A stretch of DNA of 64,000 bases from Echinarachnius parma (taxonomy: Eukaryota > Echinodermata > Echinoidea > Clypeasteroida > Echinarachniidae): the NCBI GenBank assembly GCA_037951105.1, contig JBAMJV010003069.1, forward strand, positions 12,501 through 76,500, given 5' to 3'. The notes below the pieces were generated by a model. That model was not told the origin of the DNA. It searched no databases and was given only the letters and a program-made list of their open reading frames with translations. Positions 1-11,149 of the stretch are shown piece by piece; the stretch's first letter is position 1; every line of letters starts with the position of its first letter. The position numbers and the translations under genes were made by a program.

Positions 1-73
1 CATTGAGTCACACGATGTAACTTGCAATAAACTGCAATTTTACAATCGATTGCATCTCTTTCCGCAACGGGCC
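1..73. repeat. Truncated arm of a foldback MITE
   Basis: The stretch ending in TTTCCGCAACGGGCC matches one arm of the short foldback element at 53025-53182, which ends TATCTCTTCCTGCAACGGGG, including the shared ACAATCGATTG segment before it. Only one arm lies inside the window, so the partner arm and any target duplication cannot be seen. Confidence 0.5.
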
Positions 74-2519
74 ATTGTGAACAGCAGTAGGTTTGATTTA
101 GCAGACAAGTTACCAACAAACATATTGGGGTGTGCAGTTGCCAAATATTACATAAGTTATAACATCAACATAATATGCCATTGTTATTATTAGTACTATC
201 ATTAGTACTGATATCGTTATAGAGAAGTTGGACATACAAATAGTTCATGATATTGCACAAACCGATAATGTGCCATTTACCAATTTGTTAACACGAAATC
301 ATTATGGTACCTTCATTGGCCAATTTGCTGAAAATGATACAATTGTTCAAATTGTTTTGTTAACACGAAAGTATTTTACGATAACAGGGATCTGCTACGA
401 AGAGGAAGACAATTGTGGGGAATGAAAAGTTCCTGATATTGTGAAAAAAGATAAAGCGACTTCATCAATACTTATTCTGAAGAAATAAATACAATCATGA
501 TACGTATCAGACTATATGGAGTCATATTGAAGATGGTTTCAATTTAAATAATTGTTCAATTCAATTTGATTAATTGTATTCATTTCCTTTTCACTAAAAA
601 ACAATACAAAACTAAGTACAATAATAAACATAACTTACAATATACAAGAAAATGAAAATAGGGAACCACACACAAAAAGGAGGCCAAGTGGCCTTGTTGA
701 TCGAGGCATGGTTCCCCGAACAGTAGTTAAGAGATGTACTTATACAAACAAAACTAAAAAAAGACACACATGACAAAACATGACAGGGTCATCATGCATG
801 GTAAGTGATATAAATGGGAGTAATCATTACAAGATCATGCATTTGAAAACAGTTATGGGTAACGAAATGTAATTATCAGTACAAGCATCACTGATATTTA
901 GTTATAAGATTCTGCTTCAAATTTCTTGTAAAACAATGTTAAGGACTTGCATGAGGATATTTTAGGAGGGATACAGTTCCAAATAACAGAAAATTGTTTC
1001 CTAATTATTTCAAAAATATATATTTTTTAACTGGCCACAAATGAAACGAGCCACGCCCAAGAATATTATAATTATGAACAACATTATTCAAAGTGAACAT
1101 TATTTTACATTTTGTTATTATTTCAACTAGTTTCCATAAATTTTAATTATCGCAGTTATTTCAAGTTGCGGAAAATTACTCTATATTGCGTGTTTATTTG
1201 TTTTGCACAGGTATGATCCCTTTATATCGTATATTTAGTTTCGTTTGTAACCATGGCAACAATGGCACATATGCCTTTTCCACAGTTTGTACGTGCATTC
1301 GTTTCTGAGTTGACAATTGTATGCCCTATTCAGGTGTACATGAATAAATATAGTCATTCCAAATAGTAGATACATGTATATATAAACGAAGATAAACACA
1401 TTCAGTAAATACATTAAACACGGGGGAAAAAATAAACATAACCAGACCAGTGGAGGACGAATGTCTGACTATGGTTTTCACCAGAGCGCGTTGATCAACG
1501 CGCTCTGGTCTTCATTAAACTCAACTGGAATGTCAACAATATAAATATAAATACAATAAAAACATTAACAAATAGAAACAACTATAATACAGTGAACATG
1601 CATAATGCGATGCATAAAGGAAAACAGCCATACACAGATCACCATGGCATGCAACGAGATAAGTACAAATATAAACAAACTATAGCTTAAAGTGATCCAG
1701 TAACCTTGTTCAATGTCTACAAAACTCACTAGGGGCTTTCCCATGTCTCCTATACCATGTGTACGTTGGTGTTTGACTTATGCTAAAAGAACAATGAGAC
1801 GGGTTTTGATTTTTCAAATATCTCGATAATCATGGATAAATTAAGATTGAGTTAAGGAGCATTTATAGATGGTTTCCGACCGAAGTCAAGAGCATCTGAA
1901 TTTGGATACCTCACGCGAAATATCGGCATCAAAATCAGACATTGATTTTCTTTTGTTTTTACTAGCTAATCTGTATTATTTTCTATACAATTCTCACATA
2001 TAATTCCTACGGAAGTTGCTATATAAAGTATATGAAGTTGCTATATGATAAGAGTATCAATCTTTACTTTTCATGGGGGGGGGGGGGGGGGGGGAAATAT
2101 AAAGTTAAAAGATCACTTAAAGGGTACCACCACCCAAAACTAATATTTGTATAATAGAAAGGTAACATCTTTAGTATTCCATTCCATCAACAAGCTCACA
2201 AAAATATGTTTGCAGAAAAAAAATATATAATTCGAAACTGCATCACCATTCTAAAGCATGCGTTTATGCGGTCTGAATTGTGTAGACTACCGCGGGTGCA
2301 GCAAGCGAATCGCTCGGAATTATATTGCCTACAAACGTACGCGTGAGTAGAATTGGCGCACTCGCAAACCAGGAAATTGTAGTGGTTCCGTAAGTGGTGG
2401 AAATGAATTGCTTTGTTTATGAATTACTCAACCCTTTGCAAAATGTTAGGTATCTATTTGATATCACAAAACAGTACCAAAACATGTAGTAATGTGTTGT
2501 TATTTGCCCGGTGGTCCCC
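74..2519. other. AT-rich non-coding stretch
   Basis: No supported gene. It holds a short unconvincing ORF (228-425, non-ATG start), a 30-bp perfect palindrome at 1480-1509 and a 20-G run at 2075-2094. The rest looks like decayed intergenic or intronic sequence. Confidence 0.6.
1480..1509. repeat. Perfect 30-bp palindrome
   Basis: The arm ACCAGAGCGCGTTGA is followed directly by its exact reverse complement, with no loop. It is GC-rich inside AT-rich DNA. No flanking duplication or promoter context was seen, so its role is unknown; it may be the remnant centre of a foldback element. Confidence 0.85.
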
Positions 2520-3061
2520 TTTATTAGGGGTACCGTAGTTTATTATTGGTAGAGAGGGCGCTGCTTATCACAATTTTGTGTGAGGTAAAGAAAAACTGAG
2601 TGTCGAATTTGAGAGAACATGCAATTTTAATGGCAGAATAAACTTTATTTGGTCAAAATCGACCCAGAAACGGCTGAAATATCAATAAATATATCTGATC
2701 TAATAATTATTTGGGGCCCAAATAATTAGATGTTTTTTTTTCAAAACATTTTAAAAATGCTTGCACTTTCTCAAAACATTTTCAAAAGCGTTTTTCAAAA
2801 AGTTGTTGATGATCTATATTGTTTCAATAAAACATCACATGCATAATCTTGTATGAAAAATGGTTGAAACCAATGCCTTTTTAGAACGCGCCCTCTTGTG
2901 TTTTAATGGCTCTTTTTGAATGATAACGGGCTTTTTACTTAGTTGTTTGTAATTTTGTATACCTTTCGAGCATGGTGGAGTTATAACTATTAGTTTATAA
3001 TGTTACTGTCCAGGTTTGGTTACTAAAGTTCAGCCTTACCCAAACTGTACTACCCCTTTAA
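2520..3061 (-). mobile_element. MITE of the TTAA-flanked family (copy 1)
   Basis: The right end reads GTACTACCCCTTTAA and the left end is a diverged TTATTAGGGGTA. The interior matches, in reverse orientation, the better preserved copies at 30231-30775 and 36995-37538, including the segments around GAGAGGGCGC and ACCTTTCGAGCATGGTGGAG. There is no coding capacity. The TTAA borders suggest mobilisation by a piggyBac-type transposase, by inference only. Confidence 0.7.
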
Positions 3062-3508
3062 CAATGTTAATATACAAAGAACATATTTTGGCAAGACAAA
3101 CCAGAAATACAAAAGCTTTTTATTAGTTACCGGAAAACTTTCTACTCTATATCGTGGGTATTGTATCGTAAATTGCGACAGTTTGCATCAGTATAAACAA
3201 TATGATAACCTGACGGTTTGACACGCATCTTTATTTTGGGAAATATGTGATGTATTGGCACGAATCACCCTATAATATTATTGCATAATATCAATAAACC
3301 CCTAATTAAATTAATAACAATAAACGAAATATATAACAAATACTTTCTTTAATCGCATGATAAACAACATGTATTGACATTTCAAATTCACAACAATCCA
3401 ATAGAGGAATAATGCCCACAAAGTACTTAAACTTGTGGCAAGAGACAAGAGAATATCTTTTCTTCCGTGTTCAACACAAGTCTCTCAGGATCACATTCCA
3501 TGACTATA

Positions 3509-4569
3509 CAGTGCGAGTCAAAAAAAAACGAAACCGGACTTTGATAGCTTATAAATCCTCAATTACAGACATATATATGTTGATATTGGTATCATGTTAA
3601 AGCTTAGGACACTGCCTTTAAAATGATACATCACACATTTTGATCACTTTACGCATCATCGAGCACGACCTTATTATCCAAAGTCATGCAAAAACTACCC
3701 GTGTCCAAGTTTGCCATCGTATTGTCATAAACACATCAAAACAAAGTGAGTCCCCCTTTATCAAATTAGCATAACTTTTTAACGAAAAAGTTTTTGCTCA
3801 CAATAACTTGGCAGGATTGTTTATACACTTATTGAATAACTTATGTGCGAAAATAAAATTGGTCCGTCGAGTCATGCATGAGTGAGCACACATTAAAGGC
3901 AACATTGTCACTTTTTGACTCTTGTGACTTTTGAAAAGTGACAATTTTGCCTTTAATGTGTGGTCACTCATGCATGACATGGCGGATTAATCTCATTTTC
4001 ACAGATAAGTTAGTCAATCAGTGTAGAAACAGTCCTGCCAAGTTATTTTGCTCAAAACCTTTTCGTTTTTACGCTATTCTGATTAGGGGGGAATTAGGTT
4101 TTTTGTTGTGTTTATCATGAATGAATGCGTCTGTTTACGTTTTTTTTCCAAATTAACATTTCAAGAATATCCTTTGGTGAATCACAACAAAATATCAGGT
4201 GGTTGCCAGTGTTTTCATGTTTTTCAGGGTGGAAGGGGATCACACACTGTCCTCACATCAGTAACCAAACTGTTTGGAGGCAGGGGCCCCTGAATAGGAC
4301 ATGCAGGATGAAGTTATCTTTGAAAATAAAATAACAGATACAACAATTCACAGAACAAGAACACTGCAAACTTGGACACGGGTAGTTTCTGCATGCCTTT
4401 GGATAATTAGGTCGCGTTCGGTGAAGCGTTAAGTGATCAGAGTGTATGATATATCATTTTAAAGGTAATTTCCCAACCTTTAAAATGATATCAATATCAA
4501 CATAGGTACTTTTATATTTTTGGATTTATAAGCTTTCAAAGTCCGGTTTCTTTTTTTTTACTCGCACTG
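3509..4569. mobile_element. 1.06-kb Tc1/mariner-like foldback element
   Basis: The ends are CAGTGCGAGTC and its reverse complement GACTCGCACTG-like sequence, each next to a TA dinucleotide (3507-3508 and 4570-4571), as for Tc1/mariner insertions. The two halves are inverted copies along nearly their whole length and meet around 3917-3945. This produces short mirror-image ORFs on both strands near 3.8-4.1 kb, which are not genes. The inverted match extends a few bases beyond the TA, to about 3500 and 4578, so the exact borders are uncertain. Confidence 0.75.
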
Positions 4570-4578
4570 TATAGTCAT

Positions 4579-5432
4579 AATGATAATAATAACAATAGAT
4601 TTATGTAGCGCAACATGTAATTGGGTGCAGAGGGCCCTCTGATATTTCAAAAACTAAGAACCGAGCCCTTCTAAGAGTTGACTCAATGTAAATTTCGACT
4701 TCAAAACCCCCACACATATTCATAAAAGTCAAAGTGACCCATTTTCGAGATACACCCCTTTGACAAACAAAGGCCGAGCAGCACAAGCAGTCTACAGGAT
4801 GGTGCAGGAATAAGACATGCATTGACTAGAGTAAAACTGAGTCCCCAGATTGAGGGTGCAGATTAATCAAACATGCATTTTCTGTTGTATAATGATATCA
4901 CGAACCGCAGCTGTCATCAGCATGATCAGGCGAGGTGGCCTATGGAGATGAGAGGTTGGCTCATATCAGTGATGTTGGCCTGGGAGGTACGTGATCTAGT
5001 CCTGCGACACGGTGCGGCTCCTTCTCAGTGTGTGTGGGGGATATAGAAAAGGTCCTGTATATGGAGAATGTACAAATAATATATACAGAATGTTAAACAT
5101 TACTTAATGTGTAACATGTGTAAAATGTCATGAGACCAGTGATGTATACTCCACTCATACTCATTTCACAGGCTTAACGATGACAAAATATTCTGATTAG
5201 ATTGCACATAGTGTTCCAGGTGTAATATTAAATATATAATATTTTGCAACAAGGAAAGTGTGGATAACCCGTTGTATTCGTATCACAGAAGTGTATTCAT
5301 TCATATTATCTATATCACCAATTCTGTGTAACTGTCATCATAAAACTTAAAAAATTAAGTACAAAGAACCACTTTGTGATTAATATATTTAGGAAGAGTA
5401 ATGTTGAAATGGTTTAAATCTCTCTTTTTTTT
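4579..5432. other. Non-coding stretch
   Basis: Nothing coding is supported. The segment 4589-4870 resembles a dispersed repeat (ATGTAGCGCAACATGTAATT region), but no borders are visible. Confidence 0.5.
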
Positions 5433-8410
5433 TTAGGGGAGCCTATTTATGAAAAGTTACAGCCCTATGAAGTTTTGGGCCAAAATAGAAACCTCTGGCT
5501 TCATATTAGTGTCCAACAATTTTGTTTTTCTAAAAACAATCAGCTGTCCCTAAGTCTTCCATTATTAAATAGCTATGACACTCATTTTGAGAAAACCGGA
5601 AGATTTTCCTTTTATGTTGTTTGCATTTTGCTAATTTATCATCCTCAAAATGCACTTGATGAATGTCTCGCGAGTCACGCAACAGGTTGATTTGTTGAAA
5701 TTACAGTAAATTTAGATTACTATTCAACAAATGTTTATATATGCTTAAATATAGGAGTGATGCTATATCAGTTGATACAGTAATACAACGTATTTGCTCT
5801 ACAACCCTACCATAAATAGCTCTCTCAAAAATGCCACGCGAGTCACGTTTGGACTCTGTCACGCGAGTCATATGCCAGCAATGCATTCCAAAGTCAGAGT
5901 AATAATGCCAAATGAGATAGAGTTTGAATGCAAACAATTTAGCTCTAGATTGTACATGTTTTAAGATATACTTGATGGATCATAAATTTGATGAGAACAT
6001 TTTAGAAGTAAAAATTAACTTTTACACTGTATGCAGCCAGATTACTGAGGATCACTTCCTTGCTGCTCAAGCATTTTATCTCACCTGGCAGTGCATATTT
6101 TAAGAAAACGAAGGGGGGGGGGGGGGGGCGAAGGAGAGGCGATGGAGTGAAGCGACCAAACAAGTAGGCATGGCCAGGGTTTTATGACGGGGGGAGGAGG
6201 GGGGCAGGGGACAAAAATAGTTTTTAACCAAATGACGCTTAAAGTCAACGGGTATTGTGTGCACACGTAGCACACACTTGGTGAGCACTTAGGCAACTAA
6301 CATGTAGAGAAAGCTGCGGAGTAGGGGCCTGCTATTAAGTACCCGTCAGTGCCCAGGGGGGCAGAGCACGCTTAGCTTTTCTGGTTTAGCTGTTTAGAAA
6401 TGTAAAAGCCAAATGACAGTATTTTGGAATGCCCCACACACCTAAAATGAAAAATGCTTTCATCACCAACTGAAAGAATATTTTTAATGTCAAGATTTGT
6501 ACAGAATTTGCTTTGTTATTGACTTATTAAGCATTAAAAGGTTTGAAATTAAAACCATCAGGATACAGATCGATTCATCCGTGCATTCTAATGCACATAG
6601 GCGTGGTATGCAGGCTTGTCGACATATCCAGCCCAGCGCTAGGGGCGCAGAGAAGGGCTAACAGGCAGTGAATGGAGGCCTAGTCTGACTGGTGTGCTGA
6701 CGGAGTGAAATGAATTTCTTCAGATATTTATGCATGTAACAATAATACGGTTCGATTTTAACATACAAAGCTATTTTTAAACACTAATACAACAATATTG
6801 ATCAATTAGTTTGCCCGATTTAGATGTTTTCGGTAACTTACACCAACACTGTTAGTTCGTTGTAAGATTATTAAGTGCACATTGCAAACACCCTGATGGA
6901 ACCCTGAATGAAAATAGTCAAGGGATACCCACATTGGTAACCTCAATGGGAGTCCAGGGGGCCGACAACCCGGAAGCTTAAGGATTGTTGATATCCAGCA
7001 AACTAAAGGTGTTGTTCTTACTCATGTAAATACGTACTTAATGTGCAGGGGACTGGGTCAGATGGTCTTAATGGGGTTCTAGGGGGCACAGCCCCCAGAA
7101 GATTGTGGTCTTTGTGGATTTGGGCAGTTTAGCACTCTCAAGATATAGTTAGGGTTAGGGTGACTGGAGGGGGCCATGTGTCATCATTTTATTGCTATTT
7201 CATATATTCTTAACCCTCAAATTGTTGGGGGGATAGTAATAATAATACAGGCCATCCCCCGCACCTCAAATAGTATTTTTTATTTATTTTTTAAATTTAT
7301 TTAAATTTTTTTTTTTTTTTTGGGGGGGGGGATATATTCCCCCCCCCCCCCCCCGGTGATCGACGCCCATGAGATGCCCGCAGCCCCCAGGGTATTCGGG
7401 TATCATGCTTGGAGGGGGAGCCCCAAGAGATCCACGCAGCTCCCAGGCTTCAGGTATGTTCGGAGGGGTAGCCCCAAGAGATGCATACAGCCCCCAGGCT
7501 TCGGGTATGCTCGGAGGGGGTAGACCCAAGAGATGCACGAAGTCCCCAGGCTTCCGATATGTTTGGAGGGGGTAGCCCAATAGATGCACACAAATACTTT
7601 AGTTTAAACAAACCCACATTGATATATTCCTTGTGTCTAAAGCTCCCACTGGGCTATGTACAATATACATGTAGCTATCATGCTTCCAAGGACATGGAAA
7701 ATAGCGCCACATCATAATCAAGCAATGTGAGCCCCCCCCCCCCCCCCCCCCCAATCCCCCAAAATATTTTCCCAAGGGAAGCTCATCCAGGATAGAATTA
7801 AGGAAACTGTTATTTATCATTTTAGTCCATACAAAGCACTTTTTCCCAATCTAGTTTAATGATTTCTAGCTTAAATGTCAAGTTTTAGATTTATGCCTCC
7901 ATGCTGTGAGATACTCCGTCACGCGTGTCACACTCTGTGTCACGCGAGTCACGTTTTGTGTAGGCTATTACTCAAAATCAGGAAGACTTGGGGTATTGTA
8001 CATTAACTAAGAATGGGGTAGGGTAGGAAGTTTGATTTCACCAGTCAGTAACCAGATCTCTTCTTTAGATTTATACGAAAAACAATTTGAACAGAGTGAT
8101 GTCAAGAACCTTGTTTTGTATCACGTCACGCGAGTCACAGTCAAGGATGGCTAATTTCTAAGAAAATATAAATCTTAGAACATATTTTTTCCTTCCTGCC
8201 CATGCATACCCAATATCTTAGTTTTAAAAAGTACTAAAAGTTAAGATTAGAAAGCCAATTTAGTGCTGGTAAACTGTTAAATGTCAGATTTTAGTAAAAA
8301 TGTCACGCGAGTCACTATGGAATCGATGATATGTTGGATGCAGAAAATAACGCAGACAACCAATTGCATGAATTTCGTTTGGTATATATATAAGTGATAA
8401 GCTCCCCTAA
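5433..8410. repeat. Repeat-rich block bordered by TTAGGGGAGC inverted repeats
   Basis: TTAGGGGAGC at 5433-5442 is matched by its reverse complement GCTCCCCTAA at 8401-8410. Between them the motif GTCACGCGAGTCAC, or close variants, occurs seven times (about 5666, 5834, 5858, 7918, 7939, 8125, 8302), with poly-G runs and a minisatellite. It could be one non-autonomous transposon, but 10-bp ends alone are weak evidence and no ORF encodes a transposase. Confidence 0.35.
7380..7592. repeat. GC-rich minisatellite, about 4 copies of 52-57 bp
   Basis: Units starting near 7380, 7437, 7489 and 7541 share CCCAGGCTTC, GGAGGGGGTAG and CCAAGAGATGCA. The array lies just right of a G-run and C-run pair (7321-7353) that could form a GC hairpin. 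The overlapping ORFs on both strands are repeat-driven. Confidence 0.8.
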
Positions 8411-8479
8411 TACAATTATCGCCTCATGTGACTACACATAAAGCAATTGTGTTATCTTCCCCTCTAAAATTAGAGGTCT

Positions 8480-8640
8480 TGATGATAACATTATTCCCTA
8501 CTTTGAAACACTGTCACACCACTATACAAACGCTCAATAAGAAATGGAAACAGGAAGTTGAACACCGTACCATTCCCATAGTATTAGGAGAGGGAAGGGG
8601 GGGGGGGGGGGGTGAGCTACTAAGTCAGGAACTAAACAAG
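8480..8640 (+). repeat. Direct repeat, copy 1 (partner at 9860-10025)
   Basis: This and 9860-10025 share ATTATTCCC, CTCAATAA(G/C)AAATGGAAACAG, GTACCA and CTAC(T)A(A/T)GTCAGGAACT in the same order and orientation, about 1.38 kb apart. The family is unknown. Confidence 0.65.
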
Positions 8641-9439
8641 TATAGCAGGGGTATCGAACTTCGCGCAGTTAACTTTTAACACATCATTTCGACAAGAAAT
8701 ACACTGATTTGTATCATAACTCTAATACCAGTTTATTAAGAATATTCTTATAAACATATTTTGGTTTTAAGATCAATCAATTAAATTACTTATTTCGCCC
8801 TGTTTTTGAAACCCTTCCATTTTCATTGACAAACTTGATGAATCTTCGAAACTGATGCCTCCGCCATTGTGCGATTTATATATCAAGCCCAAATTAATAT
8901 GACTGAATTAGTGTAATTTGGTAGTTATTTGTCTACCAGATCTGATATATCACAATTATGAGCTATTTTGGCCTACAGTATATTACATATTTAAAGATTG
9001 TTAGTGTTACCGTGTAAAGAAAAACATGGCAATGGCTACTCGATCGCGTATTATAATGTTAATGCGCGCTCAGCCCGCGCACTGTCTTTATTTAATTATT
9101 CATAATTGTACGCGTACCCAAGTGCGCAAAACAAACTTCACGCGCGATACGCAAATTTGGGGTCGTCAAACTTATCACGTCTTCTTGAAAACAAATTTGA
9201 GTTTACGCGAAGTAAACATTGTTATTGTGACAAATACTAAATTTCAATTTGTGTTCATGCTAAATGAAACTATGAACACGTGCGTGTATACAGATGCCAA
9301 TTATTTATACATGTGCATATAGCCACAGTATGCGACCATAGATTCAAAATGGCCGCCAACTTGTCTAATGTGACCACCTGTGTACAGCGACCACTTTTCG
9401 CCGGTCCCTTGAGTGGTCGCTATAGACAGGTTTGACTGT

Positions 9440-9573
9440 ATAACAATAAACGAATGAGCTTCTTGTTATAGTCAATATAATTACCTCAGTTACGCTTCGG
9501 GTAATAGTCATTCCAAACCCTTCTCGGTAATAGACTGACTATCACAAGAAGCACATTCGTTAGTTGTATATTG
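9440..9573. mobile_element. Short foldback MITE (ACTAACGAATG family)
   Basis: The left end, around AACGAATGAGCTTCTTGT, is mirrored at the right by ACAAGAAGCACATTCGTT. Related copies occur in all three tandem units at about 32504, 35534 and 39265 (CAACTAACGAATGGGCTTC). Non-coding. Confidence 0.65.
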
Positions 9574-9660
9574 ATATATTATAAATTATCTTTAAAACTC
9601 AGAAAACGATTTGTATGGCTTTCCCAAGGGACCAGCTCCCTTTAAATATATAGTTATACA

Positions 9661-9850
9661 CAGTGGCGTAGCTACGGGGGGGGGGGGGGGGGGGGGGGCT
9701 GTGCTCCCCCCCAATAATTTTGAAAAAAAACAATAGAAAACATAAGGGGCCATTTAAAAAAAAATATATATACATAAGGTGTGCCCCCAATAATTTTGCG
9801 TGCCCCCCCCCCCCCCCCCCCCCAATCAGTCCGACCACGCTACGCCACTG
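9661..9850. mobile_element. hAT-like MITE with 8-bp target duplication
   Basis: The 12-bp terminal inverted repeats CAGTGGCGTAGC and GCTACGCCACTG are perfect. The flanking 8-mers GTTATACA (9653-9660) and CTTATACA (9851-9858) agree at 7 of 8 bases, as expected for hAT insertions. The interior is mostly G and C runs around a short AT segment. It has no coding capacity. Confidence 0.85.
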
Positions 9851-9859
9851 CTTATACAT

Positions 9860-10025
9860 ATATAATGTCTTGGTGACATTATTCCCCACCATGAACAGAT
9901 TGTCACAGCTACTCACTGGTATAAGAAACAATCGCTCAATAACAAATGGAAACAGATAGTGTGACATCGTACCAATGCCATGTGTAGTATTAGGGGAGGG
10001 GGGCAGCTACTATGTCAGGAACTGA
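9860..10025 (+). repeat. Direct repeat, copy 2 (partner at 8480-8640)
   Basis: Second copy of the 8480-8640 sequence. It lacks the long G-run expansion and has a 6-G run instead. Confidence 0.65.
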
Positions 10026-10427
10026 AAACAATAATCATCATCACAATGAAAACTTAAAATAAAACTTGCAATGTATCTTTATATCTTAGTAAAAGAAACA
10101 ATTTACCTTTTCAAAGTTATACATTTTTTTTTTTTTCGAATTATGTAACACAGGCCTAGGTAACGGTAACCGTATTTATACAATCATGTAAATTGATGAA
10201 ATATTCGTTGGGAATTTCCGCAGCAAGATACAAATAATTATGTAGTAAATATGGCAATTAATTAAGTACCATCAAATGAGCTAAAGAGAGATACTATGTT
10301 TATACATGTTGCATTGCTATATGTTGTAAATAGCACGAACAGATTTTATACACAAAACTCCTAATGGGTCATAGAGGAATGAGGTAAGAGTAAGTGAATC
10401 ACATTCTGCGCACAAATGAACACTCAC

Positions 10428-10533
10428 CGGAACGTGCACCACTATACAGCCCTGTGCCCCTGGCCATGGCTGACCGAGGCGTCTCAGGTGTGTGTGCAGT
10501 CTGCCCTTCCATGCTACACCACAGCCCCCGATG
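10428..10533 (-). CDS. Candidate further exon of the NACHT receptor gene (106 nt)
   Basis: On the minus strand a GC-rich island sits in AT-rich DNA between a good acceptor (CATGTTACAG) and a consensus donor (CCG followed by GTGAGTG). It is open in two frames. The phase left by the 23476-23295 exon (two bases over) selects the frame that starts with one completing base and ends at phase 0, giving about 35 residues that include GGCGVAWKGRLHTHLRR. No LRR or other domain is recognised in it. It is on the same strand as the receptor and lies on the far side of the young retrotransposon. It could belong to a different gene. Confidence 0.4.
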
Positions 10534-11145
10534 CTGTAACATGAACAGCAATGTGCACCGTGTCAATATCATACAATGCACTGCATGGTTTTTTTACATG
10601 ATTAGCAATTGTTTACAGTATTTATCAATGTGAATTAATAATGATGTCATATTTTATAGCAACTTTAAAAAATATCTGAGCATGCTGAATTTCAATTTAA
10701 TGAATATTCAATGTAACGTTATTGACCATGCTGCTCAAAATGTCATTATTTTAAAAAACAAAAAGGCCTACTAATTATAATTTGAAATGAAATGTTCACA
10801 CTTATCATTGTTATCATACAGACTGTGCACGAATTAACTTCCATGTTTCCAAAAAGAAATGCGAGCATGAATTTGCCCATGGGTGCTTTTAGTTTAATTA
10901 AAACTTTGTTTAATAGGCCTAGCTAGATAGATCTATGCTTTCAATTTTTATAGTAAAAACTTTGATCATGGCATTTGTAGTATTTTGCAAAATCGAGTGA
11001 TTCGATCGGATGTTTCATAAACAGCTGATTCCTGTATATTGACATTCTATGTTCACGCTATTATGCGTAGAGAAAGAAGTAGGTCAAGGTCACGTGTAGA
11101 ACACACAGCTCGCATTCCTCCCATGGTTCCCTGTACGTGTGTAAT
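10534..11145. other. Non-coding stretch left of the LTR element
   Basis: AT-rich. No gene or repeat border seen. By inference it is intron of the minus-strand receptor gene. Confidence 0.5.
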
Positions 11146-11149
11146 ATAA

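Noticed and set aside
7148-7163. Telomere-like TTAGGGTTAGGG
   Set aside because: Only two units; not an interstitial telomere array.
7284-7591. Proline/glycine-rich ORFs on both strands
   Set aside because: Produced by the 52-57 bp minisatellite and G/C runs.
9026-9322. 98-codon plus-strand ORF
   Set aside because: No domain; AT-rich flanks with dispersed repeats; no splice sites of note.
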